A model generated the notes under the pieces. That model saw only the letters and a list, made by a program, of their open reading frames with translations, ran no database searches and was not told the DNA's origin. 64,000 bases of DNA from Mycolicibacterium sp. ND9-15 (GTDB lineage Bacteria; Actinomycetota; Actinomycetes; Mycobacteriales; Mycobacteriaceae): NCBI RefSeq assembly GCF_035918395.1, contig NZ_CP142362.1, positions 3,137,501-3,201,500 of the forward strand, read 5' to 3'. Each line of letters opens with the position of its first letter. Position 1 is the first letter of the stretch. Made by a program: the position numbers and the translations under genes. Of the stretch, positions 50,041 to 61,400 are shown piece after piece.

Positions 50041-50059
50041 GGGGGGGGATAACCCCCCC
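50041..50059. promoter_or_regulatory. Homopolymeric G8-ATAA-C7 hairpin/operator
   Basis: Eight G (50041-50048), ATAA, then seven C (50053-50059) form a perfect palindrome with a 4-base centre. It lies 55 bp upstream of the kinase start codon, a natural place for autoregulation. The homopolymer tracts are also prone to slippage. Confidence 0.65.
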
Positions 50060-50826
50060 AATCACCTAGCACTATGAGCGCGGACGCCCGCCCAAAATAC
50101 GGTCAGGGGCTCGCCGCGGGCGTCTGATGTTCGAAGTATGGTCCCGCCTGGTGAACCTGGCCCACGAATACCGGGCCCGGACGAATCATGAATGGGGCGC
50201 AGCCGGAAGATTGCTAGACACTGTGATCGGCTTGTCTGTTGAGTGCTCCAGCACGGGTAGGTCGGTTCAGTGCCTCTTACGTGAGACTGCGGACGGGTTT
50301 CGCCTGCTGTGCGTTCACTGTCGAAATCTGCGGTCTGTTCGCGCCATCCGTCGCGATCTGCTGTACTTGCGGCGCAGACAAGGCGGCTCCGCCGGCTCGC
50401 CCACTGTGGTGACATCTGACGTACGGGAACGACTTCAACGGTTTGCCCACGGAAAGGACCGGGCGTGACCCTAATGACCGAATGCATAGCTCCTGCGGTC
50501 GACGTACTGCCGCAGGAACTCATGTCCTGCGAAGTGAGTGGCCGGCTTCAGCGCATACGCGGTGCGGTAACGGCACGCGCAGGGTATGCATTACGATCCC
50601 GTATCACGCTACGAACGGATCGATGCGGACGCCGACGTCGTGGTTTACTCGGCAACATCGAGTTGCGCTCCCCGAGGCGCTGCGAGTTTGCGGTGACCGC
50701 GCTCGGGCTCAACTGGGACGCTCATCGCTCGCGCGGTGCAGCCTGCCGGTCTAGGCCAGTGCGCTGTTGCTGTGTCCGAGCGGCCGACATGGCGTCCGGG
50801 GTTGGAACGGATGGAGGGGAACGCCG
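50060..50826. other. Long intergenic region upstream of mmpS
   Basis: About 770 bp without a confident gene. Two overlapping reading frames (50127-50468 and 50465-50842) join by GTGA, and GGAAAGGA precedes the second. Their codon third positions are much less GC-rich than real genes nearby, so I do not call them. A perfect hairpin with 8-bp arms TCCTGCGG/CCGCAGGA lies at 50491-50517. The region probably holds the mmpS promoter and possibly a small RNA or leader peptide. Confidence 0.45.
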
Positions 50827-51267
50827 ATTTTCAGGGTTCTGAAGCGATTGTGGATTCCGCTACTCATATTAGCCGTGATGGTTGCTGGTGGGTTTACCGT
50901 GTCGCGGCTGCACGGCATGTTCGGGTCTAATGAGCGTCCCTCCTATGCCGACACCGACACCAAAGTTGCGGACAAACAGAACTTCGATCCGAAGTATCTG
51001 ATCTACGAGGTGTTCGGTCCGCCGGGAACGGTGGCAAATATCAGCTATTTCGACGTCGATGCCGAACCGCAGTACGTGGAGGGAGCCATCCTGCCGTGGT
51101 CGTCCAAATTCGAGATCACCCAAGCGGCGGGCATCGGAAACCTCATCGCGCAGGCCGACAACAGTGAAAGTATCGGCTGCCGCATCATCGTCGATGGCGA
51201 GGTGAAAGCGGAGAAGGTCCGCCAGGGAGTGAGCGCGTTCACGTACTGCATGCTGAAGGCAGCATGA
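50827..51267 (+). CDS. MmpS-family membrane accessory protein
   Basis: A 146-residue MmpS protein: one N-terminal helix ([20 protein letters not shown]) and a periplasmic beta-sandwich with [46 protein letters not shown] and FTYCMLKAA. It works with MmpL transporters in lipid and siderophore export. By homology translation should begin just before [10 protein letters not shown]. No ATG, GTG or TTG is there in frame, but ATT 50827 lies 7 bp after GGAGGGG. The only canonical in-frame alternative nearby is TTG 50767. It overlaps the mmpL gene by ATGA. Confidence 0.8.
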   Translation: MFRVLKRLWIPLLILAVMVAGGFTVSRLHGMFGSNERPSYADTDTKVADKQNFDPKYLIYEVFGPPGTVANISYFDVDAEPQYVEGAILPWSSKFEITQAAGIGNLIAQADNSESIGCRIIVDGEVKAEKVRQGVSAFTYCMLKAA

Positions 51268-54143
51268 CCAGTCACGAGGCGCGCCACAACACGCCGTTCA
51301 TCGCGCGGTGGATCCGGCGACTGGCGTTGCCGATCATCCTCGGCTGGTTGGCTGTCGCGTTCATCCTCAATACCGCGGTCCCCCCACTGGAACAGGTCGA
51401 GAGAGCGCGGGCCATATCGGAGACTCCCGTCGACGCGCCGTCGTTCCAGGCGATGGAGCGTATGGGTGAGCTTTTCGGCGAATCGACTTCCGATGCTGTT
51501 GCGATGATCGTCTTGGAAGGGCAGGACCGCCTCGGCGACGACGTGCATGCTTACTACGGCGAACTGATTCGTCAGTTGAGAGCCGACACGGAACATGTGA
51601 GGCACATACGGGATTTCTGGGCGGACCCGCTCACGGCCGCCGCCGCGGAAAGCGCCGATGGTAAGGCTGTTTACGTCCAGTTGACCTTGCACGGCAATGT
51701 CGGGCAAGCCTCGGCGAATGAATCCGTGGCAGCCGTCCGGGGCATCGTCGACCGGACGCCGCCGCCGCCGGGTGTCCAGGTTTATCTCACGGGTCCGGCG
51801 CCGTTCACTGCAGAGATGGGTGAGACCGGCAACGCGACGGTCATACTGATCACGCTGGTTAGCCTGGGCGTGATCCTGGTTATGTTGCTCCTCTTCTTCC
51901 GCTCGATCGCCACCGTTATCGTTGTGCTGCTGTCGGTCGGTATCCAGCTGCAGGTGGCAAGGGGGGTCGTCGCATTTCTCGGTGACATCGGGGCCTTCGG
52001 ACTCTCGACGTTCGTCGTCAATCTCCTGGTGGCTCTGTTAATCGCGGCCGGGACGGACTACGGGATTTTCTTCTTCGGTCGCTATCACGAGGCGCTTGAG
52101 GCAGGTGAGGATCGGGAGACCGCCTTCTACTCCACGTTCCGTGGCACCGCCAAGGTTGTGTTGGGGTCCGGTCTGACCATTGCCGGCGCACTTCTGTGCC
52201 TGAGTTTCACCCGCCTGCCCTCGTTCAAGGTCCTTGGCGTGCCTTCCGCGGTGGGTGTGGTCACCGCGGTCATGGTGGCGCTTACGCTGACTCCGGCCAT
52301 CATTGCCGTGGGCGGCCGCTTCAAGTGGTTCGAGCCCAAGCGCAAGATCAAGGTTCCCCGGTGGCGGCGGGTAGGCACGGCGATCGTCCGGTGGCCGGCG
52401 CCGATTCTCGCCGCCTCATGCGCGGTCGCGCTGGTCGGCCTGTTGGCGCTGCCGGGATATCAACCCACCTACAACGATCAGGAATCGATCCCCAAAGATA
52501 TTCCCGCGGCTGTCGGATTGCAGGCCGCACAGCGACATTTCCCCGCGTCGCAAATGTCGGCACCCGATGTCCTGCTCGTCGAGGCGGACCACGATATGCG
52601 TAATCCAACAGATTTTCTGATCTTGAACAAATTGGCCAAAGGCGTCCTGGCCGTTCCCGGTGTTGCCTCGGTGCAGGGTCCCACCCGGCCCGCCGGAACC
52701 CCGCTCGAGCACACCTCGATTCCTTACATGCTCAGCATGAGCCAGGCCAGTCAAATGCAGATGATGCCGTTCCAGCGAGCACGCATGGACGAAATGCTGG
52801 ACCAGGCCGAGGACATGGCCGCGACGATTGCGCTCATGAAACGCATGTACGGTTTGATGCAGGAGCTCGCGGCCACTACACACAGTATGGTCGAGCAAAC
52901 GCACGAACTTCAGGAAACCACGTACGAGTTGCGGGACCAGATATCGAATTTCGACGATTTCTTCAGACCAATCCGTAATTATTTTTACTGGGAGCCGCAC
53001 TGCTTCAATATTCCTATCTGTTGGTCGCTGCGATCCATATTTGACGGCCTCGACGGTGTCGATAAGATCAGCGCTCAGATGGATGATCTCATGGGTGATC
53101 TCGATACCCTCGATACGCTCATGCCGCAAATGATCTCCCAATTCCCGCCGATGATCGCGACAATGGAAAGCACGCGGACCATGATGCTGACGATGCACAG
53201 CACCATGTCCGGAATGATGGCCCAGATGGATGAAGGCACCACAAATGCCACCGCCATGGGTAAGGCGTTCGATGCTGCCATGAACGATGACTCTTTTTAC
53301 CTTCCCGAGGAGGTCTTCCAAAACAAGGACTTCAAGCGAGTCATGGATGTGTTCCTGTCGCCGGACGGCAAGGCCGCGCGCCTCCTCATTTCGCAGCGGG
53401 GCGATCCTGCGTCGCGTGAGAGCATGGCGCTCGTCGATCCGATACAGACGGCTGGCGAGGAGGCGCTCAAAGGAACTCCGTTGGAAAACGCCAAGGTGTC
53501 CCTAACCGGCAGTGCAGCGATGGTGAAAGACATCGTCGACGGTTCCACCTACGACCTGTTGATTGCGGCGATCTCGGCGCTCTGCCTGATCTTCACGATC
53601 ATGTTGATCATGACGCGAAGCTTGTTCGCCGCTTTGGTCATTGTGGGCACCGTGGCGCTTTCGTTGGGCTCGGCGTTCGGGCTCTCGGTGCTCGTCTGGC
53701 AACACATTCTGGGTATACAAATCCATTGGGCCGTGCTCGTCATGGCTGTCATCTGCCTTCTAGCAGTGGGCTCTGACTACAACCTGTTGCTCGTATCCCG
53801 GATGAAAGAAGAAGTAGGCGCCGGGATCAACACGGGCATCATCCGGGCGATGGCCGGTACCGGCCGGGTCGTCACCGCCGCCGGTCTGGTGTTCAGTTTC
53901 ACGATGCTTTCGATGGTGGTCAGCGACCTGCGAACCGTCGGTCAGCTGGGCTCGACAATCGGATTGGGTCTGATGTTCGACACCTTGGTGGTGCGCGCAT
54001 TCATGACGCCTTCGATCGCCGCCCTGCTGGGTCGGTGGTTCTGGTGGCCGCAACGAGTGCGCCAGCGCCCCGCCAGTTCGTTGCTTCGGCCGATAGGACC
54101 TCGTCCGCTGGTCCGCTCCCTCCTGCTGACGCAAGAGCGTTAA
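51264..54143 (+). CDS. MmpL-family RND lipid transporter (MmpL4a-like)
   Basis: A 959-residue RND transporter with about 12 helices. The proton-relay motifs are [15 protein letters not shown] (Asp265) and [15 protein letters not shown] (Asp838). Between the two halves is a long Met/Gln-rich helical insertion (about residues 490-680) with the conserved [12 protein letters not shown] cysteine pair; this periplasmic coiled-coil region is typical of MmpL4/5 types. It starts at ATG 51264 overlapping mmpS. Such pairs export glycopeptidolipids, siderophores or other lipids. Confidence 0.9.
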   Translation: MTSHEARHNTPFIARWIRRLALPIILGWLAVAFILNTAVPPLEQVERARAISETPVDAPSFQAMERMGELFGESTSDAVAMIVLEGQDRLGDDVHAYYGELIRQLRADTEHVRHIRDFWADPLTAAAAESADGKAVYVQLTLHGNVGQASANESVAAVRGIVDRTPPPPGVQVYLTGPAPFTAEMGETGNATVILITLVSLGVILVMLLLFFRSIATVIVVLLSVGIQLQVARGVVAFLGDIGAFGLSTFVVNLLVALLIAAGTDYGIFFFGRYHEALEAGEDRETAFYSTFRGTAKVVLGSGLTIAGALLCLSFTRLPSFKVLGVPSAVGVVTAVMVALTLTPAIIAVGGRFKWFEPKRKIKVPRWRRVGTAIVRWPAPILAASCAVALVGLLALPGYQPTYNDQESIPKDIPAAVGLQAAQRHFPASQMSAPDVLLVEADHDMRNPTDFLILNKLAKGVLAVPGVASVQGPTRPAGTPLEHTSIPYMLSMSQASQMQMMPFQRARMDEMLDQAEDMAATIALMKRMYGLMQELAATTHSMVEQTHELQETTYELRDQISNFDDFFRPIRNYFYWEPHCFNIPICWSLRSIFDGLDGVDKISAQMDDLMGDLDTLDTLMPQMISQFPPMIATMESTRTMMLTMHSTMSGMMAQMDEGTTNATAMGKAFDAAMNDDSFYLPEEVFQNKDFKRVMDVFLSPDGKAARLLISQRGDPASRESMALVDPIQTAGEEALKGTPLENAKVSLTGSAAMVKDIVDGSTYDLLIAAISALCLIFTIMLIMTRSLFAALVIVGTVALSLGSAFGLSVLVWQHILGIQIHWAVLVMAVICLLAVGSDYNLLLVSRMKEEVGAGINTGIIRAMAGTGRVVTAAGLVFSFTMLSMVVSDLRTVGQLGSTIGLGLMFDTLVVRAFMTPSIAALLGRWFWWPQRVRQRPASSLLRPIGPRPLVRSLLLTQER

Positions 54144-54147
54144 ATCC

Positions 54148-54243
54148 GTGAGAAACCTTGCCGTGCAGAAGAACAGCGTCAGCGTCGGATACAGCATCAG
54201 CGTGGGCGGTGGATTCGACGCTTGCCTGTTGAAGGCGGCATGA
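54148..54243 (+). pseudogene. 3' remnant of a second mmpS gene
   Basis: Between the two mmpL genes a 31-codon frame ends [12 protein letters not shown] and then a TGA that overlaps the next ATG (ATGA). This repeats the end of the intact mmpS ([10 protein letters not shown] with the same ATGA junction); 21 of the last 30 bases agree. The preceding residues (about 19) are not MmpS-like. It suggests a duplicated mmpS-mmpL unit whose second mmpS was mostly deleted, with the coupling junction kept. Confidence 0.6.
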
Positions 54244-57161
54244 GCGACCACCGGCTGGACAATCGCCCGCCGTTCCTTGCGCGGGCGGTCCATCGATTGT
54301 CGGTATTCATCGTCATCGGCTGGGTGGCGGTCGCTGCCTTCACGTTCTTCGCAATTCCCTCGCTGGAACAGGTCGGCAGGGAGCAGTCGGTATCGCAGGT
54401 CCCCCAGGACGCTCCGTCGCTGCAGGCGATGAAGCGCATGGGCCAGGTTTTTAAAGAATCGGAGTCCGACAGCTTCGCGATGATCGTCTTGGAAGGTGAG
54501 CAACCGCTCGGCCCCGAGACACACGTCTACTACGACGAGTTGGTTCGTCAACTCAGAGCCGACACCAACCATGTGCATCACGTCCAGGACTTCTGGGCGG
54601 ATCCGCTGACGGCTCCGGGCGCAGAAAGCGACGACGGCAGGGCCATGTACGTCCAGGTCAATTTGGTGGGTGACCAAGGAGAGGCAAAGGCGAACCAATC
54701 CGTCCAGGCGGTCCGGGACCTCGTCGAGGGAGTACCTCCGCCGCCGGGGGTCAAGGCCTACGTCACGGGTCCGGCACCGCTGGTGACGGATATGAACATC
54801 AGCGGTGACGAATCCATCCTCAAGATCACTATTGTCACCATTGCCGTGATCTTGATCATGCTGTTGTTCGTCTACCGCTCGATCGTCACGGTGCTCTGCG
54901 TGGCGGTCATGGTCGGGGTCCAAGTCCAGGTAGCTCGAGGAGTTGTGGCGTTTCTCGGCGATCACCAAGTGCTTGAACTCTCGATTTTTGCTGTTAATTT
55001 GCTAGTGTCGCTCGGGATCGCAGCCGGAACGGACTACGCGATTTTCTTTTTTGGGCGCTATCACGAGGCACGCCAGGCCCGCGAAGATCCGGCGACAGCG
55101 TTCTATACCACCTTCCGCAGCGTTGCCAAGGTTGTCCTGGCATCAGGCACGACGATCGCGGCCGCGATTTTCTGTCTGAGCTTTGCCAGGCTTCCCTACT
55201 TCCAGACCATTGGTGTCCCTGGCGCTCTGGGCATGCTCATTGTGGTCGCGGTGGCCGTCACGCTCATCCCGGCGAGCATTGCCTTGGGGAGCCGGTTCGG
55301 TTTGTTCGAACCCAAGCGCAAGGTTGCGGTTCGTCGATGGCGCCGACTGGGTACCGCCATCGTCCGATGGCCGGCGCCCATTCTCGCTGCGGCGAGCGCG
55401 GTCGCACTCGTCGGGTTGCTGGCGCTGCCGGCATATGAATCCAGCTATAACGATCGGCTGTATATGCCGCAGGATATTCCTGCCAACGTGGGGTACGCGG
55501 CGGCCGAGCGGCATTTCCCACAGGCGCGAGTGATGCCGGACATCGTCTGGATCGAGTCCGATCACGACATGCGCAACCCAGCGGATTTTATAACTTTGCA
55601 CAGGTTGGCCAAAAAAGTCTTCGCGGTTCCCGGTGTCTCCAGGGTTCAGGGCATAACACGGCCCGAGGGGACGCCACTTGAACGTACTTCGATACCTTTC
55701 ATGATCAGCTTGCAGTCCGCCGGCATGCTGCAAATGCTGCCGTTCATGCAAGGCAGCATGGATCTCCTCAAAAAGCAGGCCGATGCAATGGCCGATATGC
55801 AAGCGCAGATGCAACGCATCTACGACTTGACGCGCCAAATGAACGACGCGACTCATCGCATGGTCGGCAAGATGCACGACTTGGAGGACAGCGTTAACGA
55901 ACTACGAGACAGCATCGCCGACTTCGATGATTTCTGGAGGCCCATCCGTAATTACTTCTATTGGGAGCCGCACTGCTTCAACATTCCCATCTGCTTGTCG
56001 ATTAGGTCAATATTCGAGACGCTGGATGGTACCGATAAGATCAGCTCGCAAATGTCCATTCTTGTTGAAGGCATCGATAAGCTAGATGAGGTCATGCCTA
56101 AAATGGTCGCCGATTTCCCGCAGATGATTGCGACCATCGGGAGAATGCGCACCGGGATGCTGACCATCAACAGCACCATGTCGGGGATGTTCGATCAAAT
56201 GGAAGAGGGGACCGGCAACGCCACCGCTATGGCCAGAGTGTTCGACGCCGCGCAGAACGACGACTCTTTCTATCTACCACCTGAAGTGTTCGAGAACGAG
56301 GACTTCAAGCGCGCCATGGAGTTGTTCTTCTCACCGGACGGTAAGGCGATGCGGTTGATCATCTCGCATAGGGATGACCCGGGATCGCCCGAGTCGTTGG
56401 CGCGAGTGGACGCGATCAGGACCGCGGCCGAGGAAGCGCTCAAAGTGAGTCCGTTGGAGAGCGCAAAGGTACATGTGGCCGGGACGGCGGCGACTTACAA
56501 AGACATGCGAGACGGCTCGACATATGACCTTCTGATCGCCGGTGTCGCGGCGCTCTGCCTGGTCTTCATCATCATGCTGATCATCACGCGGAGCTTCATC
56601 GCCGCCCTCGTCATCGTCGGCACGGTGGCGTTGTCTTTGGGCGCGGCATTCGGTCTCTCGGTGCTCATCTGGCAGCATATTCTTGGCATCCACCTGCACT
56701 GGCTCGTGCTCGCGATGTCGGTGATCATCCTGTTGGGGGTGGGATCCGACTACAACCTGCTCCTGGTCTCCCGGATGAAAGAGGAGATGGGGGCGGGTTT
56801 GAACACCGGTATTATCCGGGCGATGGGCGGTACGGGCAAGGTCGTGACTGCCGCGGGCCTGGTCTTCGCGTTCACCATGTTGTCGATGGTCGTCAGCGAT
56901 TTGCGCATCATCGGTCAGGTCGGTTCGACCATCGGTATTGGTTTGTTGTTCGACACGTTGGTGGTTCGCGCGTTCATGACGCCGTCGATCGCGGCGATAC
57001 TGGGCCGCTGGTTCTGGTGGCCGCAACGAGTGCGTCCCCGGCCCGCCAGTGCATTACTACGGTCTCTAGGATCGCGTTCGCTGGTACGTTCCTCGCTGCT
57101 CAGGGAAGAACCCGGACCTTCATCCAGCGCTTCTCAGCAGCAGCGGGCGAACGTTCGTTGA
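54240..57161 (+). CDS. MmpL-family RND lipid transporter (MmpL4b-like)
   Basis: A 973-residue paralogue of the preceding MmpL, with the same layout: [15 protein letters not shown] (Asp265), [15 protein letters not shown] (Asp837), and the same helical insertion carrying [12 protein letters not shown]. It differs in loop regions and has a longer C-terminal tail ([13 protein letters not shown]). The start is ATG 54240. Codon third positions are more AT-rich than in the flanking core genes, suggesting acquisition by transfer. The paired MmpL proteins probably form a hetero-complex, as in glycopeptidolipid export. Confidence 0.9.
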   Translation: MSDHRLDNRPPFLARAVHRLSVFIVIGWVAVAAFTFFAIPSLEQVGREQSVSQVPQDAPSLQAMKRMGQVFKESESDSFAMIVLEGEQPLGPETHVYYDELVRQLRADTNHVHHVQDFWADPLTAPGAESDDGRAMYVQVNLVGDQGEAKANQSVQAVRDLVEGVPPPPGVKAYVTGPAPLVTDMNISGDESILKITIVTIAVILIMLLFVYRSIVTVLCVAVMVGVQVQVARGVVAFLGDHQVLELSIFAVNLLVSLGIAAGTDYAIFFFGRYHEARQAREDPATAFYTTFRSVAKVVLASGTTIAAAIFCLSFARLPYFQTIGVPGALGMLIVVAVAVTLIPASIALGSRFGLFEPKRKVAVRRWRRLGTAIVRWPAPILAAASAVALVGLLALPAYESSYNDRLYMPQDIPANVGYAAAERHFPQARVMPDIVWIESDHDMRNPADFITLHRLAKKVFAVPGVSRVQGITRPEGTPLERTSIPFMISLQSAGMLQMLPFMQGSMDLLKKQADAMADMQAQMQRIYDLTRQMNDATHRMVGKMHDLEDSVNELRDSIADFDDFWRPIRNYFYWEPHCFNIPICLSIRSIFETLDGTDKISSQMSILVEGIDKLDEVMPKMVADFPQMIATIGRMRTGMLTINSTMSGMFDQMEEGTGNATAMARVFDAAQNDDSFYLPPEVFENEDFKRAMELFFSPDGKAMRLIISHRDDPGSPESLARVDAIRTAAEEALKVSPLESAKVHVAGTAATYKDMRDGSTYDLLIAGVAALCLVFIIMLIITRSFIAALVIVGTVALSLGAAFGLSVLIWQHILGIHLHWLVLAMSVIILLGVGSDYNLLLVSRMKEEMGAGLNTGIIRAMGGTGKVVTAAGLVFAFTMLSMVVSDLRIIGQVGSTIGIGLLFDTLVVRAFMTPSIAAILGRWFWWPQRVRPRPASALLRSLGSRSLVRSSLLREEPGPSSSASQQQRANVR

Positions 57162-57219
57162 GGTTGTTGCCCTAACCGCTCGGACTGTAGAAAATCTCGG
57201 CAGCTACGAGCTTTGGGGC

Positions 57220-57225
57220 TAGAGT
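57220..57225 (+). promoter_or_regulatory. -10 box TAGAGT for the hemophore-like gene
   Basis: TAGAGT would start transcription near 57232, giving a 28-base leader that contains GGGAGGG (57245-57251) 8 bp before the ATG at 57260. Confidence 0.45.
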
Positions 57226-57259
57226 TGATGTCGCAAGCATTAAAGGGAGGGTGTAACAG

Positions 57260-57598
57260 ATGTCAGAAAAATCGTTCACCGGGCTGGCCGCCGCAGCCGG
57301 CGGTTTGGTCCTGTCATTGACCGCGGGGCTGGGGGTAGCCTCGGCAGCCCCTGACCTGGGCCCGATCATCAACACAACGTGCAGTTACCCGCAGGTGATG
57401 TCGGCGCTGAACGCGACAGACCCAGCAGTTGCCGCGCAATTCAACGCATCGCCGATGTCGGTATCCGCCGTGCAGCAGTTCCTGGCTGCGCCGCCGAATG
57501 AACGGCAGCAGATGGCTCAGATGATCGCGGGAACGCCGGGAAATGAGCAGTATTTCGGGCTGATTGAACAGGTCTTCACCCGCTGCAACAGCTTCTGA
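57260..57598 (+). CDS. Secreted hemophore-related (MHB-domain) protein
   Basis: A 112-residue exported protein. A signal peptide (hydrophobic GLAAAAGGLVLSLTAGLGVA, cleavage after ASA) precedes a small helical domain with two Cys (INTTCSYPQVMSAL and EQVFTRCNSF), the pattern of the mycobacterial hemophore-related family typified by Rv0203. Family members bind heme, or are thought to, but none of the binding residues can be confirmed here. It lies between the mmpL pair and mbtH, with its own promoter and strong Shine-Dalgarno. Confidence 0.8.
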   Translation: MSEKSFTGLAAAAGGLVLSLTAGLGVASAAPDLGPIINTTCSYPQVMSALNATDPAVAAQFNASPMSVSAVQQFLAAPPNERQQMAQMIAGTPGNEQYFGLIEQVFTRCNSF

Positions 57599-58217
57599 GC
57601 GGGCTAAACGCTGGAAGTCACTTCCGTACCATTCGCCGTCGAGTCTGGTTGACCGATTTTCGGCTTGAGAGCCGACCCTCCTACATGCCCATTGCCTCGC
57701 GCCTACAATTTGGACTCGCATGTTCGAATGGTCCCCCGGCAGCAGCGCGGAACGGCGAGGGTCAAGTGTGCGTCGTGAGACCCCGACGATCTGGCGGTGG
57801 TCAGCCGTGCGCGTGTGGCGTTCCGCGCGTCCCTGACACGCATATTGCGTGGTGGCACTGCACTGCTCGAGACCCCCGAACGGGTGCCTGTCGGCATTTG
57901 CTGAACGATGCCTAACCGGCCGGGCGGTGTTCGCTCGGGGTGTCGGTGAACACCCTGAGAACGCGCGTCCTCGAGGGTGGCCACGCGCGCTGCGCGACGC
58001 AATCGACGAGAGTTAATCCATCACTGCTGGTCAAAGTGCCGGAAGCCGCGAGCGCCCGATCGTTGGGCGGCGAATCGGTTGCTGAGCGCGGCAAGATCAT
58101 TTCGGCTAGTTCGCTGGGAACTTTTCAAAACCGCCCCCGACGCTGTTAGCCTCATCTATCGTTGAGACGTTCCAGTTGTCGACTAGTCAGTGTCGACATG
58201 ACGGGGAGGAAGAAGCG
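57599..58217. other. Intergenic region between the hemophore-like gene and mbtH
   Basis: About 620 bp. A 267-bp open frame (57649-57915) has no Shine-Dalgarno or protein-like pattern and is not called. A short inverted repeat precedes mbtH. No RNA gene or insertion sequence is recognised. It probably holds the promoter of the mbtH-NRPS operon. Confidence 0.4.
58177..58198. promoter_or_regulatory. Inverted repeat TGTCGAC-N8-GTCGACA upstream of mbtH
   Basis: Perfect 7-bp arms (58177-58183 and 58192-58198) around TAGTCAGT lie 19 bp before the mbtH start, just before the Shine-Dalgarno. It could be an operator or a hairpin in the leader. Confidence 0.5.
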
Positions 58218-58442
58218 TTGAGCGTCAATCCGTTCGATGACGAAAACGGCACCTTTGTAGTCTTGGTCAACGAGGAAGAGCAGCACAGCTTATGGCCGAC
58301 TTTCGCCGATGTGCCCGCCGGCTGGCGGGTGGTTTTTGGAGAAGCCGACCGCGCCGCCTGCCTGGACTATATCGAAGAGAACTGGCCTGATATCCGGCCA
58401 AAGAGCCTGCGCGACAGGCTGGCCCAAGATCGCGGGCGGTAG
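58218..58442 (+). CDS. mbtH: MbtH-like protein (NRPS chaperone)
   Basis: A 74-residue MbtH-family protein with the family pattern: [35 protein letters not shown], and [20 protein letters not shown] with the invariant tryptophans and DxRP. These proteins bind adenylation domains and keep them soluble and active. The start is TTG 58218, preceded by GGGGAGGAAG. The NRPS starts 45 bp downstream, so this is its dedicated partner. It is a family member, not the mycobactin MbtH itself. Confidence 0.92.
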   Translation: MSVNPFDDENGTFVVLVNEEEQHSLWPTFADVPAGWRVVFGEADRAACLDYIEENWPDIRPKSLRDRLAQDRGR

Positions 58443-58487
58443 GTGAGCCGCTAGGGGGTTAGAAATACGTCGCGGCTTGGGGGTCCG

Positions 58488-61400
58488 ATGGAACTTGCTG
58501 ACCAGGCGCTGCCGGTGACACGCGGCCAACTGGAAATATATCTCGCACATGAAACGGGTCACTCCGGCACGGAGTGGCACGTTGGGCTATTCGTCCGAAT
58601 CGGGGGCGCGGTAGATCGAGATGCCCTCGAGTGGGCGATCCGCCGAGTGGTGCGCGAGGCCGAGCCGCTTAGGGCTGCCTTCTTCGAGGAAGACGGGCAG
58701 GTTTTCCAGCGGGCGGTCGACTACCCGCAGGTCGAGCTGGCCTATTTCGACCTGAGCGGCTCGGACCAGCCCGTTGAGCATGCCCGCGAGATAGCGTCGT
58801 CGATACAGCGCACACCTATGCCGTTCACCGGCCCCCTCTTCAAATTTGCGTTGTTCCAGACACGACTTGACGAATTCTACTTCTTCGGATGCTGCCACCA
58901 CATAGTCCTCGACGGATCCGGTATTGCCCTGGTCGGCAATCGGATTGCGACTGTCTACTCGGCAATCATCTCTGGGGAACCGATTTCCCCCGCCCTCTTC
59001 GGTTCATTACGAGATCTGGTCGAGTGCGAATCAAACTACGAAGCGTCCGACGACTATCTCGAAGATCAGGCTTACTGGACCGAGAATCTTCCGACGGTGG
59101 CGCCGCAGAATTACCGAATCCCCCGGGCGGTAGGCGAGGCCGATCCGTTCTGGCCGTCAGCGTCGGTGCGATTGGACCCCGCAGTCCTTCGTCGAGTGCA
59201 CGGGTTATCCGACGCGCGGAGCCTTCCGCGATCATCCGTCATCACCGCTGCGTGCGCGCTCTTGGTGCGTGGGTGGTGCGCTGAAGGGTCCGAGTTGGTG
59301 CTCGACTTCCCGGTCAGCAGACGAGTCAGCCCAGAGTCGAAGACCCTCCCCGGGATGGTCGCGGGAATATTGCCACTGGTGTTGACGGTGTCGCCAGGAG
59401 CACCGATTGCCGAATTCTGTGAGCATGTCGACGCGCGTATCCGGGAAGCGCTGGAGCATCAGAGGTTTCCGGTCGACGCTCTTGAGCGTCAAGTCAACCC
59501 CCGTGACCCAGGGCAGCTCGCTAATAGGGTGAGCGTCAATTTCCTCCCGTCTACGTTCGCTCTGGACTTCGGTGGTGCGCCAGCAGTTGCGTCGTTGACC
59601 AACGCCGGCGTGGTCGGCGGCCTGGGCCTTGTCTTTTCTGGTGCCGGTGACGAGCTCTATCTCAGCACAATGGGTGCAGCACAACAGCTTCCAGATTTCG
59701 ACGCCGTCGATTTCGCAAAGCGGTTGGAGCGGGTATTGGTGGCGATGACTGCCAACCCGACGGGTGCGTTGGGGTCGGTGGAGGTGCTTGGCGGCGCCGA
59801 ACAGGCCTGGCTGGATCAGGCTGGCCACCGGGCCGTGTTGGCCGAGTCCGTGAGCGCGGTGTCGATTCCGGCGCAGTTCGCCACCCAGGTGGCGCGTGCC
59901 CCGCAAGCAGTCGCGTTGGTTTGTGGAGAGCAGTCGTGGACGTATCGCGAGCTCGATGAGGCGTCCAACCGGCTGGCGCATTTGTTGGCCGACCAGGGCG
60001 CAGGCCCGGGAAAGTCTGTGGCGCTGCTGTTTTCGCGCTGCGCCGAGGCGATCGTGGCGATCTCGGCGGCACTCAAGACCGGTGCCGCCTATCTACCCAT
60101 CGATCCGGTGGTCCCGGCGGCGCGGATTCGGTTTATGTTGGAAGACGCCGAGCCGATCGCCGTGGTCACCACTGGAGAACTCGCCGAGCGGCTCGATGGC
60201 TGCCAGGCGGCGGTGATCGACGTCGACGACCCGCGCATCGACACCTATCCGTGCACGGGTTTGCCCGGTCCGGCGCCGGACGATGTTGCTCACATCATTT
60301 ACACCTCAGGGACCACCGGCGTTCCGAAGGGCGTGGCGGTCACTCACCAGAATGTGACTCGGCTGTTCGATGAGCTCGATGTGGGTGTGGAGTTGGCGCC
60401 GGGGCAGGTGTGGACGCAGTGTCATTCGCTTGCCTTCGACTATTCGGTGTGGGAGATCTGGGGTGCGCTCCTGTTTGGGGGCCGTTTGGTGGTGGTGCCC
60501 GAAGACGTGACCCGTTCGCCGGCCGATCTGCACACGTTGCTCGTCACCGAGAAGGTCACCGTGTTGAGCCAGACCCCGTCGGCGGTCGGGATGTTGTCGC
60601 CGGAGGGATTGGAGTCGGCGGCGCTGATGATCGCCGCGGAGCCTTGCCCGGCTGAGGTGGTGGATCGGTGGGCGCCGGGCCGGGTGATGATCAACGGCTA
60701 CGGCCCGACCGAGACGACGGTGTACGCCACAATCAGCGCTCCGCTGGTGCCGGAGTCGAGGGACGTGCCGATCGGTGCACCGGTGCCCGGGGCGGCGTTG
60801 TTCGTCCTCGATGGTTGGCTACGACCCGTGCCGACCGGGGTGGGTGGTGAGTTGTATGTGGCCGGCCGTGGCGTCGGGGTCGGTTATGTGCGGCGCGAAG
60901 GGTTGACCGCCTCGCGGTTTGTGGCCTGCCCCTTCGGCGAGGCTGGGGCGCGGATGTACCGCACCGGGGATCTGGTGCGGTGGCTCCCCGATGGGCAACT
61001 GGACTATTTGGGGCGTGCCGACGAGCAGGTCAAGATCCGCGGCTACCGGATCGAACTCGGCGAGATCCAAACCGCACTGGCGGGGCTGGCGGGCGTCGAG
61101 CAGGCGGTGGTGATGGCCCGCGAGGACCGCCCCGGCGACAAGCGGTTGATCGGCTACATCACGGGGACCGCAGACCCACACGCGCTACGCGCCGAACTTT
61201 CTCAGCGATTGCCGGCATACATGGTGCCGGCGGCGGTGATGGTGCTGCAGGCGCTGCCGTTGACGATCAACGGCAAACTGGACAAACGGGCCCTGCCGGC
61301 ACCTGATTACACCGATGGCGACGGTTACCGCGCCCCGGCCAGTGCCATCGAGGAGATTTTGGCGGGCATCTACGCCCAAGTGCTGGGCGTAGAGCGGGTC

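Noticed and set aside
50127..50842. Two consecutive short frames joined by GTGA upstream of mmpS
   Set aside because: Codon third positions are far less GC-rich than in real genes nearby and no family is recognised. Kept only as an observation in the intergenic entry.
51230..51250. A CRP-like palindrome AGTGAGCGCGTTCACG
   Set aside because: It lies inside the mmpS coding sequence, away from any promoter, and is explained by the codons.
57649..57915. An 88-codon frame between the hemophore-like gene and mbtH
   Set aside because: No Shine-Dalgarno or leaderless promoter, and an Arg/Cys/Pro-rich composition with no domain.
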